DNA of 30,236 nucleotides from Deltaproteobacteria bacterium (GTDB lineage: Bacteria > Desulfobacterota > Desulfuromonadia > Desulfuromonadales > Geothermobacteraceae). Positions 15,443 through 23,321 of the stretch are shown piece after piece. The notes below the pieces were generated by a model. It was not told the origin of the DNA and searched no databases. It saw only the letters and a list, made by a program, of their open reading frames with translations. Each line of letters opens with the position of its first letter. Position 1 is the first letter of the stretch. The stretch spans positions 1 through 30,236 of the forward strand of contig RFIO01000019.1 in the NCBI GenBank assembly GCA_003695205.1. The letters run 5' to 3'. The translations under genes were made by a program, and so were the position numbers.

Positions 15443-15946
15443 ATGAAACGGCTCTGGGCGCCCTGGCGCATGTCCTATATAAATGGCGAAGACCGGCAAT
15501 GCCAGAAAGGCTGTATTTTCTGCCTTAGTGAGCAGACCGATGAAGACCGGGAAAGATTGGTCCTGTTTCGCGGCCGGTCGGCGTATATCATCATGAACCG
15601 GTATCCGTACTCGAACGGGCATCTCATGGTCGCTCCCTACCGCCATACGGCCGACCTGGGATCTCTGTCGCCAGAAGAAGTTGCCGACATCTGGCGTCTT
15701 ACCGTCCTTGCCAGGGATATTTTAACGGAATGGGCCAGTCCCGATGGCTTCAACGTCGGGATGAACTGGGGCAGAGTAGCCGGTGCGGGAGTCGAAGATC
15801 ACCTGCACCAGCATATCGTTCCTCGCTGGAGCGGTGACACCAACTTCATGCCCGTTCTGTCCGATGTCCGGGTGATACCGCAGCATCTTGAGGAGACGGC
15901 CGAAGTACTGCGAGATCTCTTCGTCTCAAAGTCAAACTATCCATAA
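15443..15946 (+). CDS. HIT-family hydrolase/phosphorylase, Ap4A phosphorylase-like
   Basis: The 167-residue protein carries the histidine-triad motif DHLHQHIVPRW (His120, His122, His124), with His122 expected to be the nucleophile by alignment to the family. The N-terminus LWAPWRMSYI and the cysteines GCIFC (24, 27) plus Cys20 match the group that includes mycobacterial Ap4A phosphorylase Rv2613c, in which Cys/His residues can bind zinc. NRYPYSNGHLMVAPYRH (52-68) is the typical core. A role in breaking down dinucleoside polyphosphates is likely but not proven. An AAAGGA site precedes the ATG. It is 28 bp after the phosphoesterase and 21 bp before exbB. Confidence 0.92.
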   Translation: MKRLWAPWRMSYINGEDRQCQKGCIFCLSEQTDEDRERLVLFRGRSAYIIMNRYPYSNGHLMVAPYRHTADLGSLSPEEVADIWRLTVLARDILTEWASPDGFNVGMNWGRVAGAGVEDHLHQHIVPRWSGDTNFMPVLSDVRVIPQHLEETAEVLRDLFVSKSNYP

Positions 15947-15967
15947 AACGGGAGAAACCGAAAACCC

Positions 15968-16567
15968 ATGCTCGACCTTTTTTTCAAGGGCGGGCCGCTG
16001 ATGTGGCCCCTGTTGTTCTGTTCCGTGCTCGCACTCGGGCTCTTTTTCATGAAACTGATCTGGTTTTCGCGGCTGAAGAGTCTCGGTGATGGTTTGTTCA
16101 GGAAGGTGGAGGGTCTCGTCCGGGAAGGCAGGTACGAGGAGGCCGCGCAACTGTGCAGACAGCAGGACCATCCGCTCGCCCAGGTCCTTCTGGCAGTTCT
16201 TTCCAGGGTGGGACGGCCGCGCGAACAGGTCAAGACCGTCGCGTCTGAAGTGGCCAGCCGCGAGAGCATCGCGCTGGAACGCTATCTTGGTCTGCTTGCC
16301 ACCATCGGAACCATCTCGCCGCTGCTTGGGCTGTTGGGAACCGTTGTCGGCATGATCGAGGCCTTCAACGTGATTGCCACGGCTGGTGTCGGCACCCCCC
16401 AGACCCTCGGCGGCGGCATCTCGCAGGCTCTGATCACCACGGCGACCGGGATGGCGGTTGCCATTCCCGTCATTCTGGCCCACAGATTTCTGGTTGGCCA
16501 GATGAACACCCTGGTTGCAGGGCTGGAAGAATCGGTCCTGCACATCGTCGACCTGGTCGGAGAGTAG
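15968..16567 (+). CDS. exbB: MotA/TolQ/ExbB proton channel subunit
   Basis: The 199-residue inner-membrane protein has three membrane segments (about 10-32, 108-133 and 155-175) and the conserved family core GLLATIGTISPLLGLLGTVV (108-127) with GGGISQALITTATGMAVAIP (148-167). With ExbD it would form a proton-driven motor powering an outer-membrane process. The short cytoplasmic domain (about 35-105) fits the ExbB/TolQ class. The exbD start is three bases after its stop, so the two are co-expressed. No tonB or tolA gene follows, so the partner and substrate are unknown. TolQ is an alternative name, but no tol-pal genes are near. Confidence 0.93.
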   Translation: MLDLFFKGGPLMWPLLFCSVLALGLFFMKLIWFSRLKSLGDGLFRKVEGLVREGRYEEAAQLCRQQDHPLAQVLLAVLSRVGRPREQVKTVASEVASRESIALERYLGLLATIGTISPLLGLLGTVVGMIEAFNVIATAGVGTPQTLGGGISQALITTATGMAVAIPVILAHRFLVGQMNTLVAGLEESVLHIVDLVGE

Positions 16568-16570
16568 CAG

Positions 16571-16981
16571 ATGTTCCGCCGGGCCAAAACAGGTCACGAG
16601 GGCCCCAAAGTCGACCTGACACCCATGGTCGACGTCGTCTTTTTGCTGCTTATTTTTTTCATGATTTCGACCACCTTCGTGCAGACTCCGGGTATCGAGG
16701 TCAACCTGCCGGAGTCCTCCCTCAAAATCAGTGAAAAGAAACCGGATGAGGTCCAGGTCTTTATTGACCGCACCGGTTCGGTCTTTCTCGATGGACAGGA
16801 AGTCTCTCCCGATGAACTGGCCGAAAAACTTTTGGCCCGCGGGGATGACAATCAACAGGCGACCTTTGTTCTTATGGCGGACAAGGCTGTTCGCCACGGC
16901 CTCGTTGTTGGAGTGATGGACGCCGCAAGGGAGGCGGGATTTGTCAATCTCGCTATCGCCACCGAAAGCCGACGCAAGTAG
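16571..16981 (+). CDS. exbD: ExbD/TolR biopolymer transport subunit
   Basis: This 136-residue protein has a short cytoplasmic start, one membrane helix (about 19-35) and a periplasmic domain. The essential membrane Asp is Asp21 in LTPMVDVVFLLLIFFM, the proton-carrying residue of the family. The periplasmic part (VFIDRTGSVFLDGQEVSPDE, then ADKAVRHGLVVGVMDAAREA) is canonical. It lies three bases after exbB and is probably the last gene of the operon that begins at 14890. A weak 5 bp hairpin follows (16986-16998). Confidence 0.94.
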   Translation: MFRRAKTGHEGPKVDLTPMVDVVFLLLIFFMISTTFVQTPGIEVNLPESSLKISEKKPDEVQVFIDRTGSVFLDGQEVSPDELAEKLLARGDDNQQATFVLMADKAVRHGLVVGVMDAAREAGFVNLAIATESRRK

Positions 16982-17085
16982 CCGGCCGGATTCTCCGGTT
17001 GTAAAAAAAACTTTTTCTGCAATAATTTCAGCATATTTTTTTTAATTGACCGAATGCCCGGTATCTGTGCCTACGGGAGGGCCCA

Positions 17086-19059
17086 GTGGAAGCGTCCCGC
17101 ACATTTTCCTGCAGCCTGGTGGGCTTTTTTCTTGGCCTGCTGGCTCCGGCCGGCTGGTTTCTGATTCGCCTGGTTTTTTTTCAACCGGCAAACCTCTCTC
17201 TCGGAGAATTTTTCACCCTGGAGTTGGCCGGGTCCCCGGCTCAGAGTGCTCTTTATTCCTACATGGGCCTGGGGACGGCGATTGTGTTCTCCTGTTTCGG
17301 GTATGTTATCGGACGCGTCTGGACTCAGCTCGACGCGCGCGCCGAAAACCTGGCCGAAATGCACCGTATCGTTCAGGAACAGCGTAATGAATTTGAGGAA
17401 CGGTTCAATACCCTTTACGGCAGTCTGAAAAATCTGCACACCGTGAATGCCCGCATTCAGATGGCCGGGTCCTTCGACGAAATCATCAGGCTGGCTGGAG
17501 AGGGATTGCACGGAGTTCTTGGCTATGACCGGGTCAACATCTGGCTGGTGGATCGGCATCGTAATACCCTCAGCCTGGCCCTGTCCGAAGGGACCGGCTT
17601 TGGTGACCCCCTTGAACTGCCATTGGATGAACGGCTCGGCATCATTTACAAGACAGTTATCGAAGGACGGCCCCGCCTCGTTGAAGACATGCGCCAGCTG
17701 GCCGGTGAAGATCACCTCGCCGAACAATACGCGAACCTTGAGCCGATTCGGTCTCGCAGTTTCGTCCTATGCCCGATCAGGGCCGGCGGGCAGGTGCTTG
17801 GCCTGATCGGGGTCGACAACAAAACCAGCCGCAGGCCGCTTGGGCAAACCGATGTCGACACCATCAGGCTGTTCGGTGATCAGACGGCCATGAGTCTGAG
17901 CCGGGTGGATCTGCTTGGAGCTGTTGAATCCCTCACCGAAGAATTGAACCGAACCTTTGCCGAACTGCCCGATTTTCGCAGGAACTATCAGGCCCTGAAC
18001 GGCGACCTGGTCGAGGCCGGGAAAAAGAATCGTGCTGCCCTGGCCGATATTTCCGGTGGTGCCGGTGTTATCCAGGAGGCGGTCGATGAAACCCGGTCCG
18101 CCTCGACCGAAATTTCCGTTACCATCCAGCAGGTCAGTGAAAATATCAACAGCCTGCATGCTTTTATCGATACGACCGTTTCAGCCGTGACGGAAATATC
18201 CGCCACCCTCAAGGCGGTGGAGGAAAGCGCCGTCAGGTCCGAACAGCTGACCGAAACGGTTCAGGTTCGCGCCGGTGAAGGGGTTGAGAGGCTTGCGGGG
18301 ACCGTTTCGGCCCTGAAGGAAATCCACGATGCCGTGACCAGGGCGACTGAACGTATCGGCCAGTTGAGCGAACTGGCCGAGGAAATTGGTGGTGTGACGG
18401 GTCTCATCGGGGAGATTGCCGGCAAAACCAATCTGCTGGCCCTTAATGCGGCCATTATCGCTGCCCAGGCCGGTGAACATGGCACCTCCTTTGCCGTGGT
18501 GGCGGATGAAGTCAGGGCCCTTGCCGGGGACGCGGCCCGGTCGACCGAGGAGATTGCCCGACTGGTCGGCCGGATCCGTCAGGCTACGGCCGAAGGAGTT
18601 AATGAGATATCGGCGACAAATGATCTTGTCGACAAGGGCATCGCCTCAGGTTTTGAACTGGAAATCGCCCTGGGGCAGGTAGTTGATGACGCCGAAAAAT
18701 CGACCAGTATGTCGCGGGACATTCGGCGCGCGACCAACGAGGTGACCCGCAGCGCGGCCAGCATCAACAGGTCCGTGGTTGAAGTTCGGGAGATGGCGGA
18801 ACAGGTGTCCCACGCCTCCAAGGAACAGACATCCGGAATGAAGAGCATCGTGCACGCCATCGAGGAAATCAAGGCGATGGCCGATGATATGGTCGCCTCG
18901 GTTGGCAGCCAGGAGCACAACATGGCCGAAATAGAGCACGCCATTGATCGCATCGGCAGCATGGCGCAGCACATTTTTCAGGAGCTTGAAGGCCGTCGGC
19001 AGAAAAGCTTCGAAGTTGTGGAAAAACTCGGCGCCCTGCGGCATACGCAGGATAACTAG
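17086..19059 (+). CDS. GAF-domain methyl-accepting chemotaxis-like protein
   Basis: The 657-residue protein has two membrane segments (about 10-32 and 59-77) enclosing only about 27 periplasmic residues. A linker and coiled coil follow, then a GAF domain (about 120-275) and a long helical signalling region whose tip lies at about 442-480 (EIAGKTNLLALNAA, then FAVVADEVRALAG). Sensing is therefore expected in the cytoplasm through GAF, which often binds small ligands or cofactors. No HAMP domain is evident. The usual AAIEAARAGE of the tip reads AAIIAAQAGEHG, with Ile in place of a Glu conserved in most chemoreceptors. The start is GTG at 17086 with a strong GGGAGGG site. No che genes are in the window, so it could signal to chemotaxis or to another output. 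Its stop overlaps that of the convergent CDF gene. Confidence 0.88.
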   Translation: MEASRTFSCSLVGFFLGLLAPAGWFLIRLVFFQPANLSLGEFFTLELAGSPAQSALYSYMGLGTAIVFSCFGYVIGRVWTQLDARAENLAEMHRIVQEQRNEFEERFNTLYGSLKNLHTVNARIQMAGSFDEIIRLAGEGLHGVLGYDRVNIWLVDRHRNTLSLALSEGTGFGDPLELPLDERLGIIYKTVIEGRPRLVEDMRQLAGEDHLAEQYANLEPIRSRSFVLCPIRAGGQVLGLIGVDNKTSRRPLGQTDVDTIRLFGDQTAMSLSRVDLLGAVESLTEELNRTFAELPDFRRNYQALNGDLVEAGKKNRAALADISGGAGVIQEAVDETRSASTEISVTIQQVSENINSLHAFIDTTVSAVTEISATLKAVEESAVRSEQLTETVQVRAGEGVERLAGTVSALKEIHDAVTRATERIGQLSELAEEIGGVTGLIGEIAGKTNLLALNAAIIAAQAGEHGTSFAVVADEVRALAGDAARSTEEIARLVGRIRQATAEGVNEISATNDLVDKGIASGFELEIALGQVVDDAEKSTSMSRDIRRATNEVTRSAASINRSVVEVREMAEQVSHASKEQTSGMKSIVHAIEEIKAMADDMVASVGSQEHNMAEIEHAIDRIGSMAQHIFQELEGRRQKSFEVVEKLGALRHTQDN

Positions 19060-20024
19060 CCCGGACTCTTCACTAAGGGGTCTGCCCCGGCCTGTTCGGC
19101 CTCTTTTTCGACCCGTACAGGTTCCTGTTCGCACTCCTCCGGGCCGGGGCACCGGTCAACCGAGCAGGGCTCCATGTGGATGGTCACATCCGCTCCCTCA
19201 ATCTCTTCCCGAATTTTGTCCTCAAGACGATCCGCGATTGAGTGGGCCTGCTCGATTGTCATGTGTCGGCAGACGGTCAGGTGAAAGTCCATCAGCTTTT
19301 GAGACCCGGCTCGGCGGGTTCGCAGGTCGTGGTAGCTTGCGATGTCGCCCAGGTTCTGTTCGATCAGTCGTTCGATTTCCAGCCGTGTGTCCTGCGGCAA
19401 CTCCTCGTCCAGCACATCACGCATGCCGTGGGTCAGCAGTTTGACCGCCTCGATAACGATATAGATGCCCACCAGCAGGGAGAGGAGAGGGTCAATCCAG
19501 GCAGCGCCCAGGGCGTTGACCAGGATCAGGCCGAGCAGCAGGGCCGAGTTGGTGTAGACATCCATGGCGAAATGGAGGCTGTCGGCTCGCAGGGCAGAGG
19601 AGTCAGTCGCGGTCGCAACGCGCCTCAGGTGACGACTGAGGGCGACTGAGGCTACGGCGCTGACGAGCAGAACAACCATCCCGCCTTCGATGTGCTGAAG
19701 TGTGACGCCGTTGAACAATCTGCGCAGAGATTCATAGCCGATCAGCAGGCCGGTGCCGGCAATGACCATGGCCTGGAACAGGGTGGCGAGGGTTTCGAAT
19801 TTGCCGTGGCCGAAGGGGTGCTTCTCGTCGGCGGGCTGGCTGGCGTGACGGATGGCGTAGTAGTTGATGCCGCTCATCAGGATGTCCAGCCCCGAGTCGA
19901 GGGCGGAGGCCATGACGGCGAGAGATCCCGTGACAAGGCCCGTTGCCAGCTTGATTGCTGCCAGGCCGGCGGCAACCGAGACGGCAAGCCTTGCCGCCCT
20001 GATTTTGCGGCGGTTTCTGTTCAT
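19056..20024 (-). CDS. Cation diffusion facilitator (CDF) family divalent metal exporter, FieF-like
   Basis: This 322-residue inner-membrane antiporter would expel Zn2+, Fe2+ or similar ions in exchange for protons. The transport-site ligands are visible as SALDSGLDIL (Asp43, Asp47) and SLHFAMDVYTN (His151, Asp155), a D-D-H-D set as in FieF/YiiP. The DEKHPFGHGKFE motif (66-77) follows helix 2. A cytoplasmic domain (about 205-290) ends VTIHMEPC. The C-terminal tail adds further Cys and many Glu residues (CSVDRCPGPEECEQEP), a possible metal-sensing extension. The start ATG overlaps the upstream stop (ATGA, 20024-20021), and the stop overlaps the convergent chemoreceptor stop through a CTAG that supplies TAG on both strands. 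Confidence 0.93.
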   Translation of the reverse strand: MNRNRRKIRAARLAVSVAAGLAAIKLATGLVTGSLAVMASALDSGLDILMSGINYYAIRHASQPADEKHPFGHGKFETLATLFQAMVIAGTGLLIGYESLRRLFNGVTLQHIEGGMVVLLVSAVASVALSRHLRRVATATDSSALRADSLHFAMDVYTNSALLLGLILVNALGAAWIDPLLSLLVGIYIVIEAVKLLTHGMRDVLDEELPQDTRLEIERLIEQNLGDIASYHDLRTRRAGSQKLMDFHLTVCRHMTIEQAHSIADRLEDKIREEIEGADVTIHMEPCSVDRCPGPEECEQEPVRVEKEAEQAGADPLVKSPG

Positions 20025-20527
20025 TGGCCGGGCAGGGGGCAGGCCTGGTTCCAGGCAAGATAGCCATCGCCTTCGATGGCCCAGAACTGCTCGATCCTTT
20101 CGCGGTAGAAGTCGAGCTGGCCGCAGTGGCCAGCTATCTCTTCGGCCAGTTTCCCGTCGAAGAGCCGGTGCTCGGCCAGCCAGGCGTAGAAGGCTTCGAC
20201 CCCTTCCAGGATGTCCCCGAGTTCGGCCATGTTAGGTTCAAGGGTCTTGACGATATACCAGTTTCCGGCGAACTGGCGAACCCTTTCCGGATCGAGCTTC
20301 AGCAGATTTTCGCGTCGGTCTCCAATGATGAATTCCCGCAAAAAATGATCCGCTCCCCGGGCAAGGCTACCGGCGGTGAGCGGGTCTTCGCCATTCTGTT
20401 CGATCAGGCTGGAACAGAAATGTTTCAGCAGCTCGCCGGTCAGCTGGTCGGCCCGGATTTCATCTTCCAGACAGGTGATGTCGAACCGGGATGGGTCCGT
20501 CAGGGTTTGAGGCATCTTGTGGGACAT
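20021..20527 (-). CDS. Unrecognised 168-residue soluble protein coupled to the CDF transporter
   Basis: I do not recognise a family. The protein is acidic, without a signal peptide or membrane segment, and appears mostly helical. Aromatic residues are concentrated in the second half (RQFAGNWYIVKTLEPN, GVEAFYAWLAEH, ERIEQFWAIEGDGYLAWNQA). Four cysteines (19, 38, 134, 163) are scattered rather than in a metal-binding cluster. It has its own promoter-like sequence at 20564-20593, facing away from mutS. Its stop overlaps the CDF start, so the two products are made together and might act together, for example as an accessory or regulatory protein in metal export. That link is inferred only from the overlap. 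Coding potential is supported by codon use and the tight overlap. Confidence 0.72.
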   Translation of the reverse strand: MSHKMPQTLTDPSRFDITCLEDEIRADQLTGELLKHFCSSLIEQNGEDPLTAGSLARGADHFLREFIIGDRRENLLKLDPERVRQFAGNWYIVKTLEPNMAELGDILEGVEAFYAWLAEHRLFDGKLAEEIAGHCGQLDFYRERIEQFWAIEGDGYLAWNQACPLPGQ

Positions 20528-20563
20528 AAACTCTCTTTTTTCCAGTGGTTAAAAAGGTACACA

Positions 20564-20593
20564 TTCATAGCACCAGCTCTTTGGCCCGGTCAA
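20564..20593 (-). promoter_or_regulatory. Sigma-70-like promoter for the 168-residue protein and CDF genes
   Basis: On the minus strand, TTGACC (20593-20588, five of six matches) is followed after 18 bp by TATGAA (20569-20564, four of six). Transcription would start near 20557, about 30 bp before the ATG at 20527. The -35 lies only 11 bp from that of the proposed mutS promoter, so the two are back to back. Confidence 0.5.
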
Positions 20594-20604
20594 GGCGGCA
20601 TCTA

Positions 20605-20634
20605 TTTACAGCTCGGCGACCCCTCTGGTAACAT
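20605..20634 (+). promoter_or_regulatory. Sigma-70-like promoter for the mutS operon
   Basis: TTTACA (20605-20610, five of six matches), an 18 bp spacer and TAACAT (20629-20634, four of six) lie about 70 bp upstream of the mutS ATG at 20703. The start would be near 20641. It is the best candidate in the 175 bp divergent gap on this strand. Confidence 0.5.
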
Positions 20635-20702
20635 GCGCCAACATTTCCGGTCCTTGCCGGCGTTTTTATTTTCGTTCACTTCTTCATATTCCCGTGGTGA
20701 CC

Positions 20703-23321
20703 ATGTCGCAGCAAACTCCCATGATGCGCCAGTATCTCGAGATCAAGAGCGAGTATCCTGACGCCATCCTTTTTTTTCGCCTGGGCGATTTCTACGAAAT
20801 GTTCATGGAGGACGCGGTTACGGCCGCACGAATCCTCGATATCACGCTGACCTCCCGCAACAAGGGGGCCGATGAAGAAATTCCCCTGTGCGGGGTCCCC
20901 TATCACAGCTGTCAGCCATACATCAACAAGCTGGTGTCGCATGGCCACAAGGTGGCGATCTGCGAACAGGTCGAAGACCCCAGGGCGGCAAAGGGGATCG
21001 TGCGCCGTGAAGTCGTTCGGGTGGTCTCCCCCGGGCTGGTCGTCGATACCGACAGCCTTGTCCCCAAGGAAAACAATTACCTGGCTGCGGCCGCACCCGG
21101 AAAGGAAGGGCGCTGGGGTCTGGCCATGATCGACATCACCACCGGAGAGTTTCGGACCACCGAGACTGACGGGCTTGCCGGGCTTCGGGCCGAACTGGCT
21201 TCCGTGCAGCCGCGCGAGCTGGTTGTCGCGGAGGAGGGGTGGGGCGAAGAACTCCGGCGCGAGCTTGCCGATCTGGTTGAGTCCTGCATGATTTCGCCAC
21301 GACCGTTGTGGGCCTTTGACCCGGAAAGAGCTCACGAGGAGCTGACGGAGTTTTTCGGAGTTGACAGCCTGGAGTCCTTCGGCTGTGCCAGTTTGCCGGG
21401 CGCGGCTTCCGCCGCCGGTGCCGTTCTGCATGTTCTGCTGGAGACACAGAAGGAAAACCTGCCTCATATTGAGCGGTTGGTTACCTATCGTTCAAGTGAA
21501 TTCATGGTTCTTGACGAGGCCACCCGGCGCAACCTCGAGCTGACGGGCACCCTGTACGACGGCAGTCGCAAGGGTTCCCTGCTGGGAGTGCTCGACCGAA
21601 CCATGACTGCCATGGGCGGGCGCAAATTGCGCAAATGGATCAGCCAGCCACTGCTGGACATCCAGGCCATCCGGCTTCGCCAGAATGCCGTGGGGGAACT
21701 GGTTGATGACGGCCTTGTCCGCAACGACCTTAGGGCCGGTCTTGACGGTGTTTATGATCTTGAGCGGTTGAACGCCAAGATTTCCATGGCTACGGCCAAT
21801 GCCAAGGACCTGGTTTCGCTCAAAAACAGCCTGCTGCAGCTGCCCGGTCTGCTTGACAGGCTGGCCGGTTTTGAAGCGGAGCGGCTGCGACAGCTCCACG
21901 CCGGGCTCGACCCGCTTGAAGACGTGGCAGGACTGATTGACAGGGCGATTGTCGATGATCCTCCCTTCGTTCTGCGCGAGGGTGGTCTGATCCGTGACGG
22001 TTACAACAGTGAACTGGATGAACTGCGCCTGATCAGCCGCGAAGGAAAGAGCTGGATCGCCGGCATGGAGCAGCGTGAGCGGGAACGGACCGGGATCGGG
22101 AACCTGAAAATCCGCTACAACAAGGTTTTCGGCTACTTTATTGAAGTAACCAAAAGTCACCTCGACAAGGTCCCTGAAGACTACGAACGCAAGCAGACCC
22201 TTGCCAACGCCGAACGGTACATCACATCGGATCTGAAGGAGTATGAGAACAAGGTTCTCGGCGCCGAGGAGAAACTGGTCGAAATCGAATATGACCTGTT
22301 TCAGGATATTCGCCGGCAGGTTGTATCCCAGGCCGAGAGAATTCAACGCACCGCCGATGCCCTGGCCGAGCTGGACGTCCTCTGCTCCCTGGCCGACCTG
22401 GCATCGGAGAGGAACTATGTCTGTCCCACCGTGGATGATGGCGATCTGCTCAGGATCGAAGAAGGACGACACCCCGTCGTTGAATCGATGAATCTCGGTG
22501 AGAGATTCGTGCCCAACGATGTGCTGCTCGACTGTGGTGAGAACCAGCTGCTGATCATTACCGGCCCCAATATGGCCGGCAAGTCGACCTTTATGCGCCA
22601 GGTTGCCCTGATTACCCTGATGGCGCAGATCGGCAGTTTTGTGCCGGCGAAAAAGGCTCATGTCGGCCTGGTAGACCGAATCTTTACCAGGGTGGGGGCC
22701 AGCGACAACCTTGCGCGTGGTCAATCGACCTTCATGGTCGAAATGACAGAGACCGCCAACATTCTCAATCATGCCACTCCCCGAAGTCTTATCGTTCTCG
22801 ATGAAATAGGCCGCGGGACCTCGACTTTTGACGGTGTCAGCATCGCCTGGGCGGTCGCCGAATATCTTCATGACAACCCGCAGGTTGCGGCCCGTACCCT
22901 TTTTGCGACCCACTATCATGAGCTGACTGATCTGGCTTTGACCCGGGAGCGGGTCAGAAACTACAATGTTGCCGTCAAGGAATGGAACGATCAGATCGTT
23001 TTTCTGCGCCGGATTGTCAAGGGCGGCGCCAGTCACTCGTACGGGATTCAGGTCGCGCGCCTTGCTGGTCTGCCACAGGCGGTCATCGACCGCGCCAAGG
23101 AGGTCCTGAAGAACCTTGAATCGGGCGAGTTCGTTGGCGAGGGACAGCCGCGGCTTGCGCGCGGGCGCGGTGAGAAGAAGGTTGAACAGGATCAGCTTTC
23201 CCTGTTCAGCCCACCAGCCGACGATGCCTTGCGTGAACGACTGGAACAGATCGACATTGAAGTTCTGTCGCCCCTGGAGGCCCTCAATCTGCTTGCTGAA
23301 TTGAAAACAATGGTCGGATGA
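20703..23321 (+). CDS. mutS: DNA mismatch repair protein MutS
   Basis: The 872-residue protein recognises mismatches and signals to MutL. The mismatch-reading Phe-x-Glu is Phe30-Tyr31-Glu32 in RLGDFYEMF, in domain I that begins TPMMRQYLEIKSEYPDAILF. The ATPase domain has Walker A GPNMAGKST (621-629), Walker B with Asp700-Glu701 in VLDEIGRGTSTFDG, and FATHYHELT. The C-terminal part (about 800 onward) carries the short Gln/Leu motif QLSLF before a final helical segment. ATG 20703 was chosen because MSQQTPMM is the usual beginning. Two in-frame GTGs at 20694 and 20697 are possible alternatives, and no strong ribosome site helps to decide. It is the first of five tightly linked genes, and its stop overlaps the amidase start. 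Confidence 0.97.
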   Translation: MSQQTPMMRQYLEIKSEYPDAILFFRLGDFYEMFMEDAVTAARILDITLTSRNKGADEEIPLCGVPYHSCQPYINKLVSHGHKVAICEQVEDPRAAKGIVRREVVRVVSPGLVVDTDSLVPKENNYLAAAAPGKEGRWGLAMIDITTGEFRTTETDGLAGLRAELASVQPRELVVAEEGWGEELRRELADLVESCMISPRPLWAFDPERAHEELTEFFGVDSLESFGCASLPGAASAAGAVLHVLLETQKENLPHIERLVTYRSSEFMVLDEATRRNLELTGTLYDGSRKGSLLGVLDRTMTAMGGRKLRKWISQPLLDIQAIRLRQNAVGELVDDGLVRNDLRAGLDGVYDLERLNAKISMATANAKDLVSLKNSLLQLPGLLDRLAGFEAERLRQLHAGLDPLEDVAGLIDRAIVDDPPFVLREGGLIRDGYNSELDELRLISREGKSWIAGMEQRERERTGIGNLKIRYNKVFGYFIEVTKSHLDKVPEDYERKQTLANAERYITSDLKEYENKVLGAEEKLVEIEYDLFQDIRRQVVSQAERIQRTADALAELDVLCSLADLASERNYVCPTVDDGDLLRIEEGRHPVVESMNLGERFVPNDVLLDCGENQLLIITGPNMAGKSTFMRQVALITLMAQIGSFVPAKKAHVGLVDRIFTRVGASDNLARGQSTFMVEMTETANILNHATPRSLIVLDEIGRGTSTFDGVSIAWAVAEYLHDNPQVAARTLFATHYHELTDLALTRERVRNYNVAVKEWNDQIVFLRRIVKGGASHSYGIQVARLAGLPQAVIDRAKEVLKNLESGEFVGEGQPRLARGRGEKKVEQDQLSLFSPPADDALRERLEQIDIEVLSPLEALNLLAELKTMVG

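Noticed and set aside
16982..17020. CCGGA-TTC-TCCGG hairpin after exbD as a terminator
   Set aside because: The stem has only five firm pairs and is followed by an A-run before any T-run, so an intrinsic terminator cannot be supported.
21492..23036. Open frame of 514 codons on the minus strand opposite mutS
   Set aside because: The opposite strand encodes MutS with all motifs intact, and the antisense product shows no recognisable domain or ribosome site.
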